Shown: piece by piece, positions 36,118 to 48,700 of the stretch | Position numbering within the stretch: position 1 is the first letter of the stretch | Layout: each line of letters begins with the position of its first letter | Source: Klebsormidium nitens | Taxonomy: Eukaryota > Streptophyta > Klebsormidiophyceae > Klebsormidiales > Klebsormidiaceae | NCBI GenBank assembly: GCA_000708835.1 | Contig: DF236973.1 | Span: 99,359-163,358 of the forward strand | Direction of reading: 5' to 3' | DNA length: 64,000 nt | Program-made: the position numbers and the translations under genes | Notes under the pieces: model-generated | What the model saw: the letters and a program-made list of their open reading frames with translations, nothing else | The model's database searches: none | What the model was told of the DNA's origin: nothing

Positions 36118-38545
36118 GGGTTTTAGGATATTCCGTGTTCTGCGAAATTGTCTACATTGGGTCCTTCCTTCTGGGTCCGAGTAACCGATCCGACAGGAAA
36201 CGCATCAAAGGAACGGAAGGATAGACGTTGGTTTTCATGCACAAATCTCTGACCAAACGCGCGCTCCTTCCGAGAGGGCAGTATGAGAAGGTTTGACACA
36301 GTGAGAAGGTTTTTTCCGCTTCGACAAAGTCCTGCCTGAGAAGGCTGTAGTCCATTGTAGAGCTTTCGCTCATTTCTTGCTGGCACACGAATTGTGTCCA
36401 AGTAGTGCGCTCTGCTCATGTATTCTCGCACCTTCAATTCCCCGACTGATCATCGCGCTTGACTTGCTGCTGCTAATGCAGAGGTGGCCTAGATTGCTCG
36501 AATCACCCTTTAATTAACTGCTTTGTGGGCATTTGTGTGCAGGGTTGGGTTCCGCAAGCACTCGCTACAGCAGCCCCATCGAGGAGGACGACCTTACATA
36601 GCTTCGGGGCGGCCAGCGGCTCTCTGCGGGCCGTTCCTTTATTCTACAGATCGAGATCACAGTTCGATGCAGAGCGTAGCTCAATGCGAGTCGTTCGATG
36701 CAAAGACTTATACTTCAACGGACGTCAGCCTGCAAATCCGCTTGCCTTGTCGGTTTCAAGACTAAATACAAAACTCCGACGCATCTACTTTCACGCCGTA
36801 ATGGTAAGGTGCTCTGCATGTCACTGTGCCAAAATATCAAGCTCAGCTACGCATTTCGGACGGTTGTGCACATTTGCATTTGTTGCATGTCAACTGGCCG
36901 GCTCTTGGATTTGCGAGCGGTCGTAGGACGGTATCGTCGGACTGTACGTACGACTTCATTGTTTGCATGCCTTTCATCGCAGCCTTCTGTGTAGCTGCGG
37001 GAAATTTGCTGATGCACAAACTGATCATAGCTGCACACGCTAACCGTTCGTGCACAGCCCAACGCGTCGGCCTGCCACTTGTCAAGGCATTGGCAGCGCT
37101 TTAGTACAAGAATCGAACTTTTTCACACATGCATCGTATACTGCGCAGTTTCAGTTCATTTGCACATGATGCTCTACTTGATAAGTAAGACGCGGTCTGG
37201 CCCACATGACTGATGCTGATATAGCTCTCAAAGTGCGCTCTTGCAAACGTGTGCTCTCAAACGTGCTGCGCCAGCATTGGCACCCTCAACCGTCCATGAC
37301 ATGTCATGGATGGTATGACTGCAGTCAGATATAGCTGGCTGCACTTTTATTCATTTGTTGCATGCACCCGTGAGTTTGCCGTGCAGCAAACTCACGTGTG
37401 GAATGCAGTCAAATCATTTGAGGGAGAAACTTGAGCTCAATCAAGTGCAGCTTCAGCATGCACATTACAGCATAACCGAAGCGATGCAACCAATTGAAGT
37501 GCGTTACGGTTGAGGCGTTCCGACACTGAAAGCCAGAGTCAGCCCCGTCGAAATCCTGCAGGCTGGATGATGGGTGCAGCTTTAGCAAGGACTTGTACAA
37601 GTCTGCGACAAAGGCTTTATAGCACCGTGGCCGTTTTTAGACACGAAGATGTTTCATCCTTGATCTACATAGATTGTGTCAATGAAGCAAACTTCATAAG
37701 TCCCATCAGAAGCAAAGCGAAGGACTAGCGTATCACAAAAGCAACCGTCTGCAACCATTGAGTGCACTGCCTACTCGATACTAGCACTCCTATCATTGCG
37801 GTATAGAGGTCTCTATGATTGGAGAGCCCGGTGGTAATTTACCAAGACCAGGAAGAATGACCTTGAAACTTCTAGGCATAGGGGTAGGATCGTAGTTCAG
37901 TCCCTGCAACACGAGCCCTGCACGAAGATCAAAATTGCCATCAGAAGCACGCGAACGGTATCTTCCTCGAGCCTCAGAAAACGTTGGATGGAATCAAAAT
38001 CTGCTGGAGTTGACAGAAAAGAAGACGCTACGTCCGTCCTACTTAGTAAGTGGTGAACGAACTTATATTGGGTGGAGTGTCTGGGCCCCACCAGCTTCTT
38101 CGCAAAATTAGCGGCATTTTAAGCATGACTAGCGAATTCGTGGCTCGGACAGACTGTCGTAGCGGCCTGATGCTGGTGCTTGAGAAGACCTTTCTGAAGC
38201 GCACGTCTCAAAATCGACGGCTGCAAACGCCCACGTCTCCTGTTTAGCAACTCCGCTTCAAAACCAGTGACTCTCCCGCAGTCGTCTGTGTTGCTCGTTA
38301 TAATGAGCCAGCTCACCAGAGTGCTGATCATCGAAATGATCTACTCCTCCTACAGAGCAGGCCGTTGCTTGCTCCTCGTTACTTCGTTACTGACAACATT
38401 AACAACTGTACCAAAAGCATGTCTAACGATTGGTTCATCTCTCGTGGAGCTGATACCGGGTAGTGCAGATAACAACGCTGCGCAGAATTACGACAACAGA
38501 CGAGTCAGAAAAGAAGTTAAAAAAGGCAGAAGATGGAGTGCTCAC
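36118..38545. other. Gene-poor stretch between VPS8 and the tRNA-binding gene
   Basis: No confident gene. The VPS8 3' UTR and terminator should lie in the first few hundred bases. The missing last exon(s) of the minus-strand tRNA-binding-domain gene ought to be here, but I could not find a convincing continuation after ITSHG. Composition is AT-richer than in the genes. Confidence 0.45.
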
Positions 38546-40135
38546 CATGGCTCGTGATGCCCTCCACCTCCGTGGGCGGCAGATTCGCGACAAAGAGCAC
38601 CTTCTTCCCCACCGCGTCTTCGACGTCCATCACGTACTTGCACTGCGACACGACGGTGCGTGTCTCGGATCCAATATCCACCTGCAAAAGAAGTTCACGA
38701 CTTCAGTGAATGCACTCTGTCGTTGTCTGAGGCACTCTGTGGGTTTCCCCGTTTCCGAACCGCTGTACCTGAAATACAGAAGACAACGAGCCATCGTGAC
38801 TGTCATTCTTTTCCAGAAATACGGTTTGTGAGCCCCTGAATCTCGTGTCCTAAACCGCGGTATCGGAGATGACAAAACTAACGAGCGACTGTTGCCTTGA
38901 TATTTGTTGCTTTTTGTGGGTCTAAAAGGTACCATTTTAAGTGCATATGACAGCGACTTCGATTCAAAGTGACGTTCGAGCATTACTCTCAAAAGCCACC
39001 ACGTTTCGAGAAATTCTAGGCGCACTCGTGACGGTATGTGAATGCTTGCTTTTATCCTTGCCGAGCACAAAACTACTATCCTAATCTCAATCCAAAATGA
39101 ATGGCAGACACGAGCAGTTAAGCTTCCAAATTCAGATCCGAGTGTAAGCATTTGCATGTCTTACGGAAAGAGTCAGCCCCAATATCTAGATCCAAGCGAG
39201 GGATCTCGAGCTGACAAGCTAAATCTTCATTCAGTCAAAACCTCCCACGGTCTTTTCGAAGAGAGGAACATGCAAACCTGAGAGGAGTTTGTGCTTTTCA
39301 AAGCGATTACCCACAGACCACCGAGTCAGACATCAAGAGTAGCGCCAAAGTCTACACTAGCATGGCGCAGTATCTTAAGCACACAGATAGTTCTTCTACA
39401 CCTTGGCGGGTGGAAATCCACCGAGCGCCCCCAGCACACGAAAGTTGTCCCCCAGACTCAACTATGAACTTCCCGACAATGCCGCCAGAGTACCTTCTCA
39501 CCTTGAGTTGCAGAAACTTGCGGCTCATAGTCGGCTTGCCCCGCTTTTCGGTCATCTCCTTGTCGGGAACAGCCTTTGCGTCAGTCTGCAGGATGAAGTA
39601 AGGCAGCTTCTTAGCTTCGAAAGCGAGTACGAGACCACTAGAAAGGGGTATGATACGTAGGTGAAGCAGCCGAACGCCTTAGTCCGATTACCTGTAATGC
39701 TGGTCAAGAGCAGGCCTGTTGATGGCGGTTGAGTTCAGACTTGAAGTTTTCAAAGCTAGGAACAGAGTCTTCTGCGTTGACGAATTCGACATGAGTGAAA
39801 CATGACAGACCGAGGGGCTTTCAGGTCTGAATGAGAATAGCATCCGCGTCTTGCATTCGAAGGGCTTTGACTCAATAGAGTGTTTGAAAAGCCACCCACA
39901 CCTCAGAAGCAGGGCCTGAATCCCTTCCTGGGACCCAAACCTCGCTGCGTGATTTCTGATATCAGAAGACATGGCCTATTGAACAGCTTTCTGTTCTTGC
40001 TAGGGAAGCATGCAATATTCTGATTCACAATCATGCGGGACCAGAACACTAGAAGGAGCAGACGTTCCCACTTACCACCAAGCCAACCCGGATGTCAACC
40101 TTGGCGAAGTCGCTAAAGCCTATTTGTTCTTTGAT
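38546..40135 (-). CDS. OB-fold tRNA-binding-domain protein (EMAPII/MetRS-beta-like), partial model
   Basis: Three phase-compatible exons are clear: 40135-40076, 39585-39502 and 38681-38546. Joined, they read from IGFSDFAKVDIRVGLV through KFLQLKVDIGSETRTVVS and GKKVLFVANLPPTEVEGITSHG. That is the order of a tRNA_bind OB-fold as in methionyl-tRNA synthetase beta, Arc1p and EMAPII. Known members bind tRNA and support aminoacyl-tRNA synthetases. Exon 2 inserts about 15 residues more than usual between the RVG and KLKVD strands (AVPDKEMTEKRGKPTMSRK). The last exon ends phase 1 at a good donor (ATGGTGAGC), so more coding sequence should follow. A possible first exon at 41130-40971 encodes a Ser/Arg/Ala-rich leader resembling a transit peptide, but its phase needs an intermediate exon that I did not find. 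Confidence 0.6.
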
Positions 40136-41130
40136 CTTTGGACATGTACTCCTGTCCACTTCTGCTGCCTCCGTCTGGGTGTGCGCTCGAACACCCGCCG
40201 CAAGTGGCCGGAAGTTCTTGTGCTTTTGTGGTAAGAAGAGACCTGGGCAGCGCGCCTGATGAGTCAGAAGTCAGGACAAGCTCTGATACTCTTACCCCAT
40301 CTAGGCCCACAATTATTGGTGACGCCAACTCTTGGAGTGACAACATAACTTGATGTCTAGCAGGCAGCCTGTGCTTTTCACTTCTGTCTCACAACACTTC
40401 CTTTCTATGCTGATTGTGCTCGAAATCTCCTCCCAGGGGAGCGAGCATCTGGAAAGTACAAAAAGATGTTTGTGCGACCTGTGCTCATCTCCTGATGGAT
40501 TCCAGAACGAAGGTAAGGGCACCACTCAAGTGAGGTCAGCAATCAGTCACCGTAGAAGCATCGGCGCATCACTCAATTGAGAAATTGCTCTCTCCTTAAA
40601 CAAAGAAGTGGAGAAGTGAGACTGTAACATCAAGTGTGAAACAGTATGGTGATGTAATCAAGGGACATGCCGCTCCTTGCCAAAGAGCAAATTGATTGAA
40701 CGACAAGCAGTCCACAAACCAATGGTAATCTGAATCATAGTGATACATATGCAGGGGTGGTGCAGCCAAATAAACCCATTTCTTGATGCAATTGTTCTGA
40801 CTTGCAGTCAGAGTTTCTTTGTCACCAAGGAGTCTGCATTGAGAGTGAAACAAAGTCGAGGAGTCGCCACTTGCAATTGCACCAACGACTCACAAATGAC
40901 CATGAATCGGAGCCACTGCTTTATAAAGGAATCTTTAAAAGAAACAATTCTTCTCAATGTAACCACTCACTACTGACGTCGGGTCTTCTCAGCATTCTTC
41001 CTGCCCCACTCATTCGGCTCGCAGGTTTTATCGGCACCCGGTGGCAGAGACAAGTTTCTGCGTTCTGGGAGGCGCATTTTGAAACCAGAGTGAATGCACC
41101 TCCTTGCGACAGCAATTGAGAGGCAGCCAT

Positions 41131-42161
41131 GCTAATATAGGTTTGTGTATGCGCCTCAAGAATTCGCAATGCGAGGAGAATCAGAGAATGTCGCGATCTC
41201 TGCGGGCGCAAGCTGGATTTTGGTGAGGCAACTGGCCGATTATTAGATAATAATGACTTAACCAAAGCTAACCGAAGCCAACCAGTAAAACGGGGCGGCG
41301 CGGCCGGCCCAGCCCGCGGCCACGCGATGCGCAGCCGCCGCGCCTACTTATGTATATTGACATGCGCCGGTTAACAGCCAAGCATTCTACGAACAAAACA
41401 AATCAACATGAGCTCTCGATCAGTACAATTAGGCCAACCGTTTCTTCGGAACGCTTTTGTATGTAAAACAGAAATCTTACGAGCTTTCCCTTCATAGCTA
41501 GAGGCTCCGTCGCACTACATGCACGTACCCGTACCCCATGACTGCTTCTTGTGTGACGATGGTCAAACTAAGTTCACCCGCAGCCGAAGCAACGGCATTC
41601 TTGTTGAGTCTCGTATCATCAGACGACCCTTGCAATATTCGTCCCTTATATACAAGAAACAATGGAGGTTCATGGGTCGCTGTAAATCCATACATGTGCA
41701 TCGAATGGCAGCATGCTGCAGCAATCCAAGTGAATATAGTCGGACATACGATTAGCTCGACATAATCAGGTATATGCAATATGCAAATGCAACTTGCAAT
41801 GCTTAAGGAGGATGCTGGACTCAAAGGTTGCGTTGGCAATGAATAAAACGGATCACCATGGATGATCTTGGTGATGCCGCATGGCCACTGCCGATTGACA
41901 ACGCTTGTAGCTGCAGTCTTCCGAATCGGACGTTTTTGCCTTTTACGCTCACCTAAGCGTTTCAAGACGCCGGTGCTAACCACCGCACCTTGATTGGATG
42001 ACATAAAGGTAAGAAGGCAACCAAAATTGTGAAAATCTGGTTCTTTATTTTCGAATAAGATGATCAGTCCTGACGACGTAGCTGGCGCATCTTATCAGAA
42101 AGGTCCAACAATTATTTGGACACGGACGTATGTACAGGTCTGAGACTAGAGGGCAAAAGCA
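41131..42161. other. Intergenic between glutaredoxin and tRNA-binding gene
   Basis: No gene seen. A GC-rich block at about 41281-41345 follows an AT-rich stretch with TTAGATAATAATGACTTAACC. Both flanking genes are on the minus strand, so this interval holds the glutaredoxin 3' end and the promoter of the tRNA-binding gene. Confidence 0.45.
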
Positions 42162-44482
42162 TCATCCAACCCTTTTGGACTGTGCTTTCTTAGCTTCTTC
42201 CAGGATGGGCTCGAGCTCCCCCGTCTGCAAAAAGTCACATGCGGGTCCCGTTAAGGACGTTACAATCCGTTATCAAAAACTTGCGGCGTTGACCAAGAAT
42301 ACAATTTCCTGTCTCTTAAGAGTGAAGAAACGCTTATCCAGAAAACACCGGAGGAAGTGAGCAAAGCAGGTGCTTAGACATGGCCGTCTTGTGCAAGCAA
42401 CAGAACGAGAATCAAGCAGGGTGCCGGAGCAACAACAACGGATGGAAGGCCAAGATGCCGTCCCCGATGCACTCAGAAAGAATCCGAAAGTTTCATACCT
42501 TGCTCATATTGACCAGAATATCACACCCTCCGATAAACTCCCCATTCACGTACACCTGGGGGATTGTGGGCCATTTCCTGGACGTCCAAAGAACCAAGTC
42601 ACGAATTGGAAATGGATCCAGGAGAATGCAACTGAAGAATTACGCCAGCACATATCTAACGTGCACTTGGGCAGATCTTAACGTCGGAACACCTTAGCCA
42701 ATCATTAAGGTGATGATTAAGCCACAACTTCAGGAGGTTTATATGCAAGAGCGGGTCAGGTCACTCGCAAGCGATGGGCAGATCCCAGCCGAACTTCTGA
42801 ACAGCATCCCTGCAAATGCTGTCGCCCTTCCTGCTGGTCGCTGAGATAACCGGAAAATCTTTCCCACACAAGCACCTTGACCGAGAACTTGGTGAACAAA
42901 GAGGGCAGTCAATAGAGCGACTCACGAGTAAGACTTGACGCCTTGCCTCAGCTCCTCATCTTGCAGGACATTTCGACTGCTGAATGGGACCTCTGCAGAA
43001 CAAGAAGAAAGTGAGCATGACTATCTGCCTTTTGTCATACGGTCCATGACTCTGTTGATTCTCCAACGGACTTACCGAGTTCTCAAAGGGCACACACCAT
43101 TTGTGTGCGTGCCACAGATCCATGAATTAGATGTCAGGCCATCGCCGAAGCATGGTGACGATTTGGAGAACATAAAAACATCAGACACTAGCATGGACGC
43201 AGGTTGTAAGAGAAGGCAACAGAACTGGCACATGCCAGGAATTGCACTCAAAAACTCGGAGCAGACCAGACAGAAAGAATTCCATCATTCTGGTGAATGA
43301 TTGAAGCTGCCTGGATTCGATACCAGGTAGACCAGCTAATCATGCCCTTCGTCTGGTTTTGGATCTTACCGTATGCTTTCAAGATCTGCACCACCGCCCT
43401 ACTGAAGCCACACATGGGGGCATCTGGAACGCCCTTCATGTAGACCATCACTGGGTTCCCCTTGACGTCCTGCAATGAAAGTTGAGCAGAAATCTTCAAT
43501 GTCCCTTCAATCCAATCGATGTTATCTGCAGACTGCTTTTCAACCTCCGCGGCGGCCCCTAAATCAAGTGTTGTCCGACGAAATTTGTCAAAAAACCTGA
43601 CTGAAGCTAATCACCTGCAGCTCGAATCTGGTGGTAAGCAAGAGTTCCTGGAAGGTACCAGGGCGACGAAGGGTGCTCAAACATGAGGCGTTCTTCTCAG
43701 TCATGAGTAGCACAGGCTGATATCACTGGCTTTTCTCCAGTGCTGTGCACCATCTGTGAGCCCTGTCTCAGGAGGCGCAAGACGCCACCATGCCGTGGTT
43801 GTGCTTATCACTTGAAAAAGAGTGCCTGGCATATGCAAGAGGACGAGTGCGATGCAGACCACTGTATGCAACGGCCATTAAAATGGGTGGATACAATCAA
43901 AGTTGCATGCACTAATTTCAAGTTCAACACGCATACGAGGATCGCTTACCTCCTCTATCAACTGGTGAATTGTTGGAATTTCATCCTCCTTCTTGTACCT
44001 AGGCTTGAAGTCATCGTGTGTGTCTGCTTCACCAGCTTCTGTGTCGGTGGTGCTGGAGGTCGCCCCCTGAATCCAGCGAGCGGGTGCGAAAGAAAAGCCT
44101 AACGAAAGAGGCAAGAAAATAGGTACATCAGCACGCGTGACAACAGTTGAGTCAACAAAGCAGCTTCCAATGCTTAGAGAATCAACAAGAGTAACTCTGG
44201 AATTCAACTGGGATAGATTGCTGCACCACCACTCAGCACAGGTGCAACTTGCTGAAAACCTGAGCTCTGACAGACTGCAAAGCTGATGGATGTACTGAAT
44301 TTTGATGCTTGAGGACAATCGCCAGACTGCCAGCATTCCTTTTTCTTATCAGGATGCATAAGTGACCGCTGCGATTTCACCCAGCAGTCTGTGGATGAGC
44401 TTCGGTACCAACCTGTCAAGCTTGACGTCTTCGTGTTGTCAACGCGCAAGTGCCGACTGACAGCCCTGGAAAACGACAACAT
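42162..44482 (-). CDS. Mitochondrial monothiol (CGFS) glutaredoxin, 6 exons, 175 aa
   Basis: Exons in transcript order: 44482-44413, 44098-43950, 43469-43370, 42992-42926, 42577-42499, 42224-42162. Phases close exactly and the total is 528 nt. The protein is a class II glutaredoxin, which binds a bridging 2Fe-2S cluster with glutathione and passes it on in iron-sulfur assembly. Visible features: active site [13 protein letters not shown] (Cys93), the [16 protein letters not shown] glutathione-binding stretch, and WP before it. Single-domain length and the N-terminal leader [13 protein letters not shown] (basic, Ser-rich, no early acidic residues) point to the mitochondrial GRX5/GRXS15 type rather than the plastid or multidomain cytosolic types. 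The acidic linker at residues about 40-60 is not conserved family sequence. The gene shares a 1.2-kb divergent upstream region with the ACB-kelch gene. Confidence 0.92.
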
Positions 44483-44634
44483 GGTGGCAGGAGAGAAGGA
44501 CCAGACTCCCTGCAGTAGTCCTATGGGTAGCAGTCTATGCTCTCTTCTGGTCGTGGCGCCTCTGTTCCTCCCTGCCAAATGAAGTTTGCTGAGCTGCACA
44601 GTTTCCGTAGACGCAAATCTGTGCACGGGCAGGG

Positions 44635-44666
44635 GGGTGAAAGCAGGGTGAAAGCAGGGTGAAAGT
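44635..44666. repeat. 11-bp tandem repeat, about 3 units
   Basis: GGGTGAAAGCA is repeated directly, ending in a partial GGGTGAAAGT. It lies about 150 bp upstream of the glutaredoxin start codon. Confidence 0.9.
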
Positions 44667-44790
44667 GGGCATCGCTGCTGAAAACGTGCAGAGATGCTCT
44701 GCATATGCTGCTGCAGTGCCACACAATATAGCTACTCAAGCAGTCGACACAACTAATCTACGATGTGATACTGAACTTCGCTTATAGATT

Positions 44791-44951
44791 GCCGGCGACC
44801 ACGGTTGCCGGAAGCGTGGAACGAAGTACCGATCTCAGGTATCGGGAAGTTTGAATCAGCTTTTGAAGGTAGTATTGTGGTCGGTTAGCTTGATAGGTCA
44901 ACCGGAATAGACGACCGGGTCAACGCGACTTCACCTTGAAATCCCAAAATT
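44791..44951 (+). repeat. Dispersed repeat, copy B (inverted match to 12115-12295)
   Basis: Shares GGTTGCCGGAAGCGTGG, GTCGGTTAGCTTGATAG and a trailing CAAAATT with the reverse complement of copy A, with small indels between them. No coding capacity seen. Confidence 0.75.
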
Positions 44952-45654
44952 AGCCAATTTCTACATTCGGCTTGTTGCCCCGAGTATGTGGATACGGCGA
45001 CCCATTGTGGGCAATATACGGTGGCAGAGTCGCTGTAACAAGTCCCCCCGAGGAGTCGTTTTCGACGGCCTTGTCAATTGGCCGTAGATTCCGTTCGATA
45101 AAGTGCTGTACGTGCTAATCCGTCGAAAGATTCTGCCGCACTTGCCCGCGCTCCCGTCACCATATTCACCGGTTTCGACGATAAACGGCCATTTATGTAG
45201 AAACAGGGCAATATTCTAGGTATGGCGTGTGCTGAGAAGTTCAGTAATAATCCACCAATTTCTGGAGGTTGATGTTATCCTCTTATAAAGAAAGATCTGT
45301 TGTCGTATGTCCCTGACCAAAAACCTGAAAATAGGAAGAGCATCAGCTGCGACTTTGCACTTGGTCGCACTTGGTCCTGAGTCAAACTCCAGAGACACAG
45401 CTTGCGATCAATCAGGGCGTTGCAACTGTTAGAGGAGATGAGAGGATCAAGGAGCAGGCGCATTTTGTGTCCGCAGTTCCTGGTCAGAGGTGGCAACAAC
45501 CTCTTTTGATGAAACGGGTGGCTTCTTGCCAGATCTATTTTTGAAGGGGCCAGCTGCATTGACATACATTTGCACCCCTCTGTAACGACTGGGCAGCTTG
45601 TCGCTGGCCACATCCCTTTTCCTGCCAGCGGCAGCGTTCTTTCAGCCCTGCGTG

Positions 45655-45660
45655 TATAAA
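45655..45660 (+). promoter_or_regulatory. Probable TATA box of the ACB-kelch gene
   Basis: TATAAA in the context GCGTGTATAAATTGC lies 71 bp upstream of the start codon at 45726. That predicts transcription starting at about 45685-45690 and a short 5' leader. Confidence 0.6.
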
Positions 45661-45725
45661 TTGCTGCAATCCCACAAGATCTCATTCTTCAACAGCTCAA
45701 ATAATCAAAGAGGACCCCCAATAGG

Positions 45726-48700
45726 ATGGCATCTTCAGCAGGGCCCAGCTACCCAGACAGATTTTATCTTGCTGCAAAGTATGCAAGCATTCCAGGAACT
45801 TGTGAGGGCGCAGAGGATCGCGTTCAGCCCCCTCCTCTACGGGATGATTCAAAGCTAGTTCTGTACGCGCTCTATCAGCAGGTTGGTGCATTTTATCGGT
45901 GCAGCCAATCATTCAGCTCAACTCTTTTATTGTATTGTGATTGAAAAGAAGGGTCAGATCAGTCGATCAGTCTTGTGGGACTCATTAGGTGCAGAACTAT
46001 AAAGTGCAGCAGATCTAAGGCTCAATCTTATTGTTGGATCCATTATATGCAGCTCTGGATCCATACTTGTCAAGTAGAGTCTTTCATCATTGACGTTGTC
46101 TTCCATTTGCGCAGGCAACTATTGGTCCTTGCAATGCTCCCAAGCCCTGGTCGTGGAATGTGGTTGAGAGTGCCAAATGGACGAGGTAGGTGGAGGGGAC
46201 TTTCATAATGTACCTTCTCTCTATCTTGCGATGCCTGGTTGGATAGTGTGTGGCTGTTTAGTAATGTTGTGTGTCTCAATTGCGCCAAGTGACGACCAAT
46301 CAGCCTGATGCAATCAGCTCGTTAAATTGGCGAGCCATATGAATAAAAAGCGGATGCACGCTCTCCTGTTAAGGTCATCGATGAGTGGTGTTTTGTAGAT
46401 GTCTGTTTCCTCACCTCACAAGGTTGAATCCATGCTGAACAAATGGCCCTATGTTGTACAGTTGGAACGCGTTAGGGAGGACAGCGCCAGTGGAAGCGAT
46501 GAGGCTCTTTGTGAGGACACTTGAGGTAAGAAGCTTCAATCTACTGGCTGGATGAATCTAGTTTCAGTCCCTTGCAACATCAGCGTGTGCAACCAACTGC
46601 TGATCAACGTGGCACTTATACACGGGCCTGTGCCAAGTGCAAACTCCATCTTCCCTTCATCACAGGAGGAAGAACCAGACTGGTTCGCCAAGGCAACTGA
46701 GGGAGGCATCACACTCAACGTGGCCAACGGCGCTCCAGACAGCTCTCCGAAGGCGCCAGGGCCTGAGGCTGCTGTGCCTCAGCAGAAGGCGCCTGCAGCA
46801 CCGGCCCCAGCGACCACTGCCAAAGAGGCAGCCAATGGGGCAACACCGGTAGTGGCAAGCAAACCTGAGGTCAAGGAACCAGAGGTCACTCGTGTGGAGA
46901 GTTTCAGGAGCATCAGCAAGTTTGACCAGTGGATCTCGCCGTTTGTGTCGGGGCGGAGGCCTCCGCCGCGGTATCAGGTGCGTGGCAGTCTTTTTCCTGA
47001 CTGCCTGCTGATGGGACCTGTGGCGGCTCTTATTAACATGGCCATCGAGGCTGTCCTATGTTTCTCTTCTTGGAACAGTCAACTTGTTTCCAGGGTCCCC
47101 CTTGATGATGAATTTCCATCTGTATCCAGCATTTGGTCACATCAGTTTCACCCTTTGGAACAGACATTGAAGAACTATGTTCTTTTGCAGCATGAGGTGG
47201 CAGTGGTTGGAGACCAGCTTTTTGTTGTCGGTGGCAACTCTGGAGGCCGCTATCTGAATGATCTATGGGTAAGTCTTTCTAGCTTGAGCTGTGGCAAACT
47301 ACAGGCCCCACAGGAGACACTACGTCACCTCTTTGGGACTTACAGGTCACATCTCCTTCCAGAATCCTGTGCAATTCCCTGTTGCTCACGAGGTGTGTTT
47401 CCAGTCACCTATTTGTCACCTGCTGCCTCAGTTACTGAAACGATCATATCTATGTCTGAATCACCTACTACTTGTAAGTTTAGACCGAGCCTTTCTGTCC
47501 CTGCTTGGAGGTGGTTCTTCGGGCCACATTTTCGCATATTCAGAATGCCTTTTCCTGTGCGTTTGCAGGTTCTGAGTTTGGAAAATTTCACGTGGTCACG
47601 GGTTGAGCAAATAGGGCCCGCCCCCCCTTCCAAAGAAGAGGACGCCCCTCTTCTCGCCCCCCCTCCACTGCCCCCTTTGGCAGGCCACTCCATTGTAAGT
47701 GCCTCTTGTTAACCGAAGAATCAAGCTGAGAGGTCACTGGTTGGCTGGCTACGATGCAGAGTCCCCTTGCGCTGAATTGCAAGGGTCTTTTCTCTTAAAG
47801 TTGCAACGGTTGCTAGTGTATGCAAGCAGAATCTGAGTAACACACTCCGCTTCAAGGGTTTAATTATTTGCCCAGCCTGAGTTTGGAAAATCGTGCTTCA
47901 CGTCATCATACATCTGTACAAAATTGTTTCTTGATTTCCACCAACAGAACCGCAGCGTAAGCTCGCACCGAATGCTCCTGCATTCTGGCTGGTAACAAGA
48001 TTCTAGTGTTGATTCTATCAAGCCTTTCACACGAGCCAAGCTGCTAACCCATAGTTCCACCTGACAGATCGCGTCAGGCTCCACCCTTCTAGCCGTCGGC
48101 GGCCACACCAAAGAACCTGCTCCCACGGTCCAAGTCCGGTCCTTTGACACGACAACCTCCAAGTGGTCAATTCTCGAGACCACGGGAGACGCTCCCGCCG
48201 CCCGGGGTGGGCAGACGGTGGTCAAGGCTGGCTCCAGGCTGGTACTGTTTGGCGGCGAGGACCGGAAGCGGAAGCTGCTGAACGACGTGCACGTGTTGGA
48301 TCTGGAGACGAAGGCGTGGGACTCGCCTAGTACCAGGTACGTGTGCCCATTAGAAAAGAAGGCTAAGGATAAACGAAGCATGTGTAGCCTGCTCTGATCC
48401 TCCAGGAGGGTGGGGGTATAGAAATCAAGGATCGATAGGGACGAAGGCATTCGAGACGAGGCAGGTCCTGAACGCGATTGGGGTCAGCTATCGGAGTTTC
48501 CAGGCTGCGTACCTGATCAGAAAGTATAGCAATCACGTTGTCCAAGTGGGAGCAAGTTGTAGGTCTTTCTCAACGCCTAGTTGCATGCAGCTTGGACTCG
48601 TGTCCGGCTCAACTGTATAGGTTCAGTCCGGGTTATCTAGTGCTTCCGCCGTTATATTCAGCGTCTTGCCTGCTTCGCTGCAGTGGGGCGCCCCCCAGTC

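Larger units (their letters stand above)
44483..45725. other. Divergent upstream region of glutaredoxin and ACB-kelch genes
   Basis: The 1.2-kb interval holds both promoters. It contains a short tandem repeat at 44635-44666, a dispersed repeat at 44791-44951 and a TATA box for the plus-strand gene at 45655. No coding sequence was seen. Confidence 0.6.
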
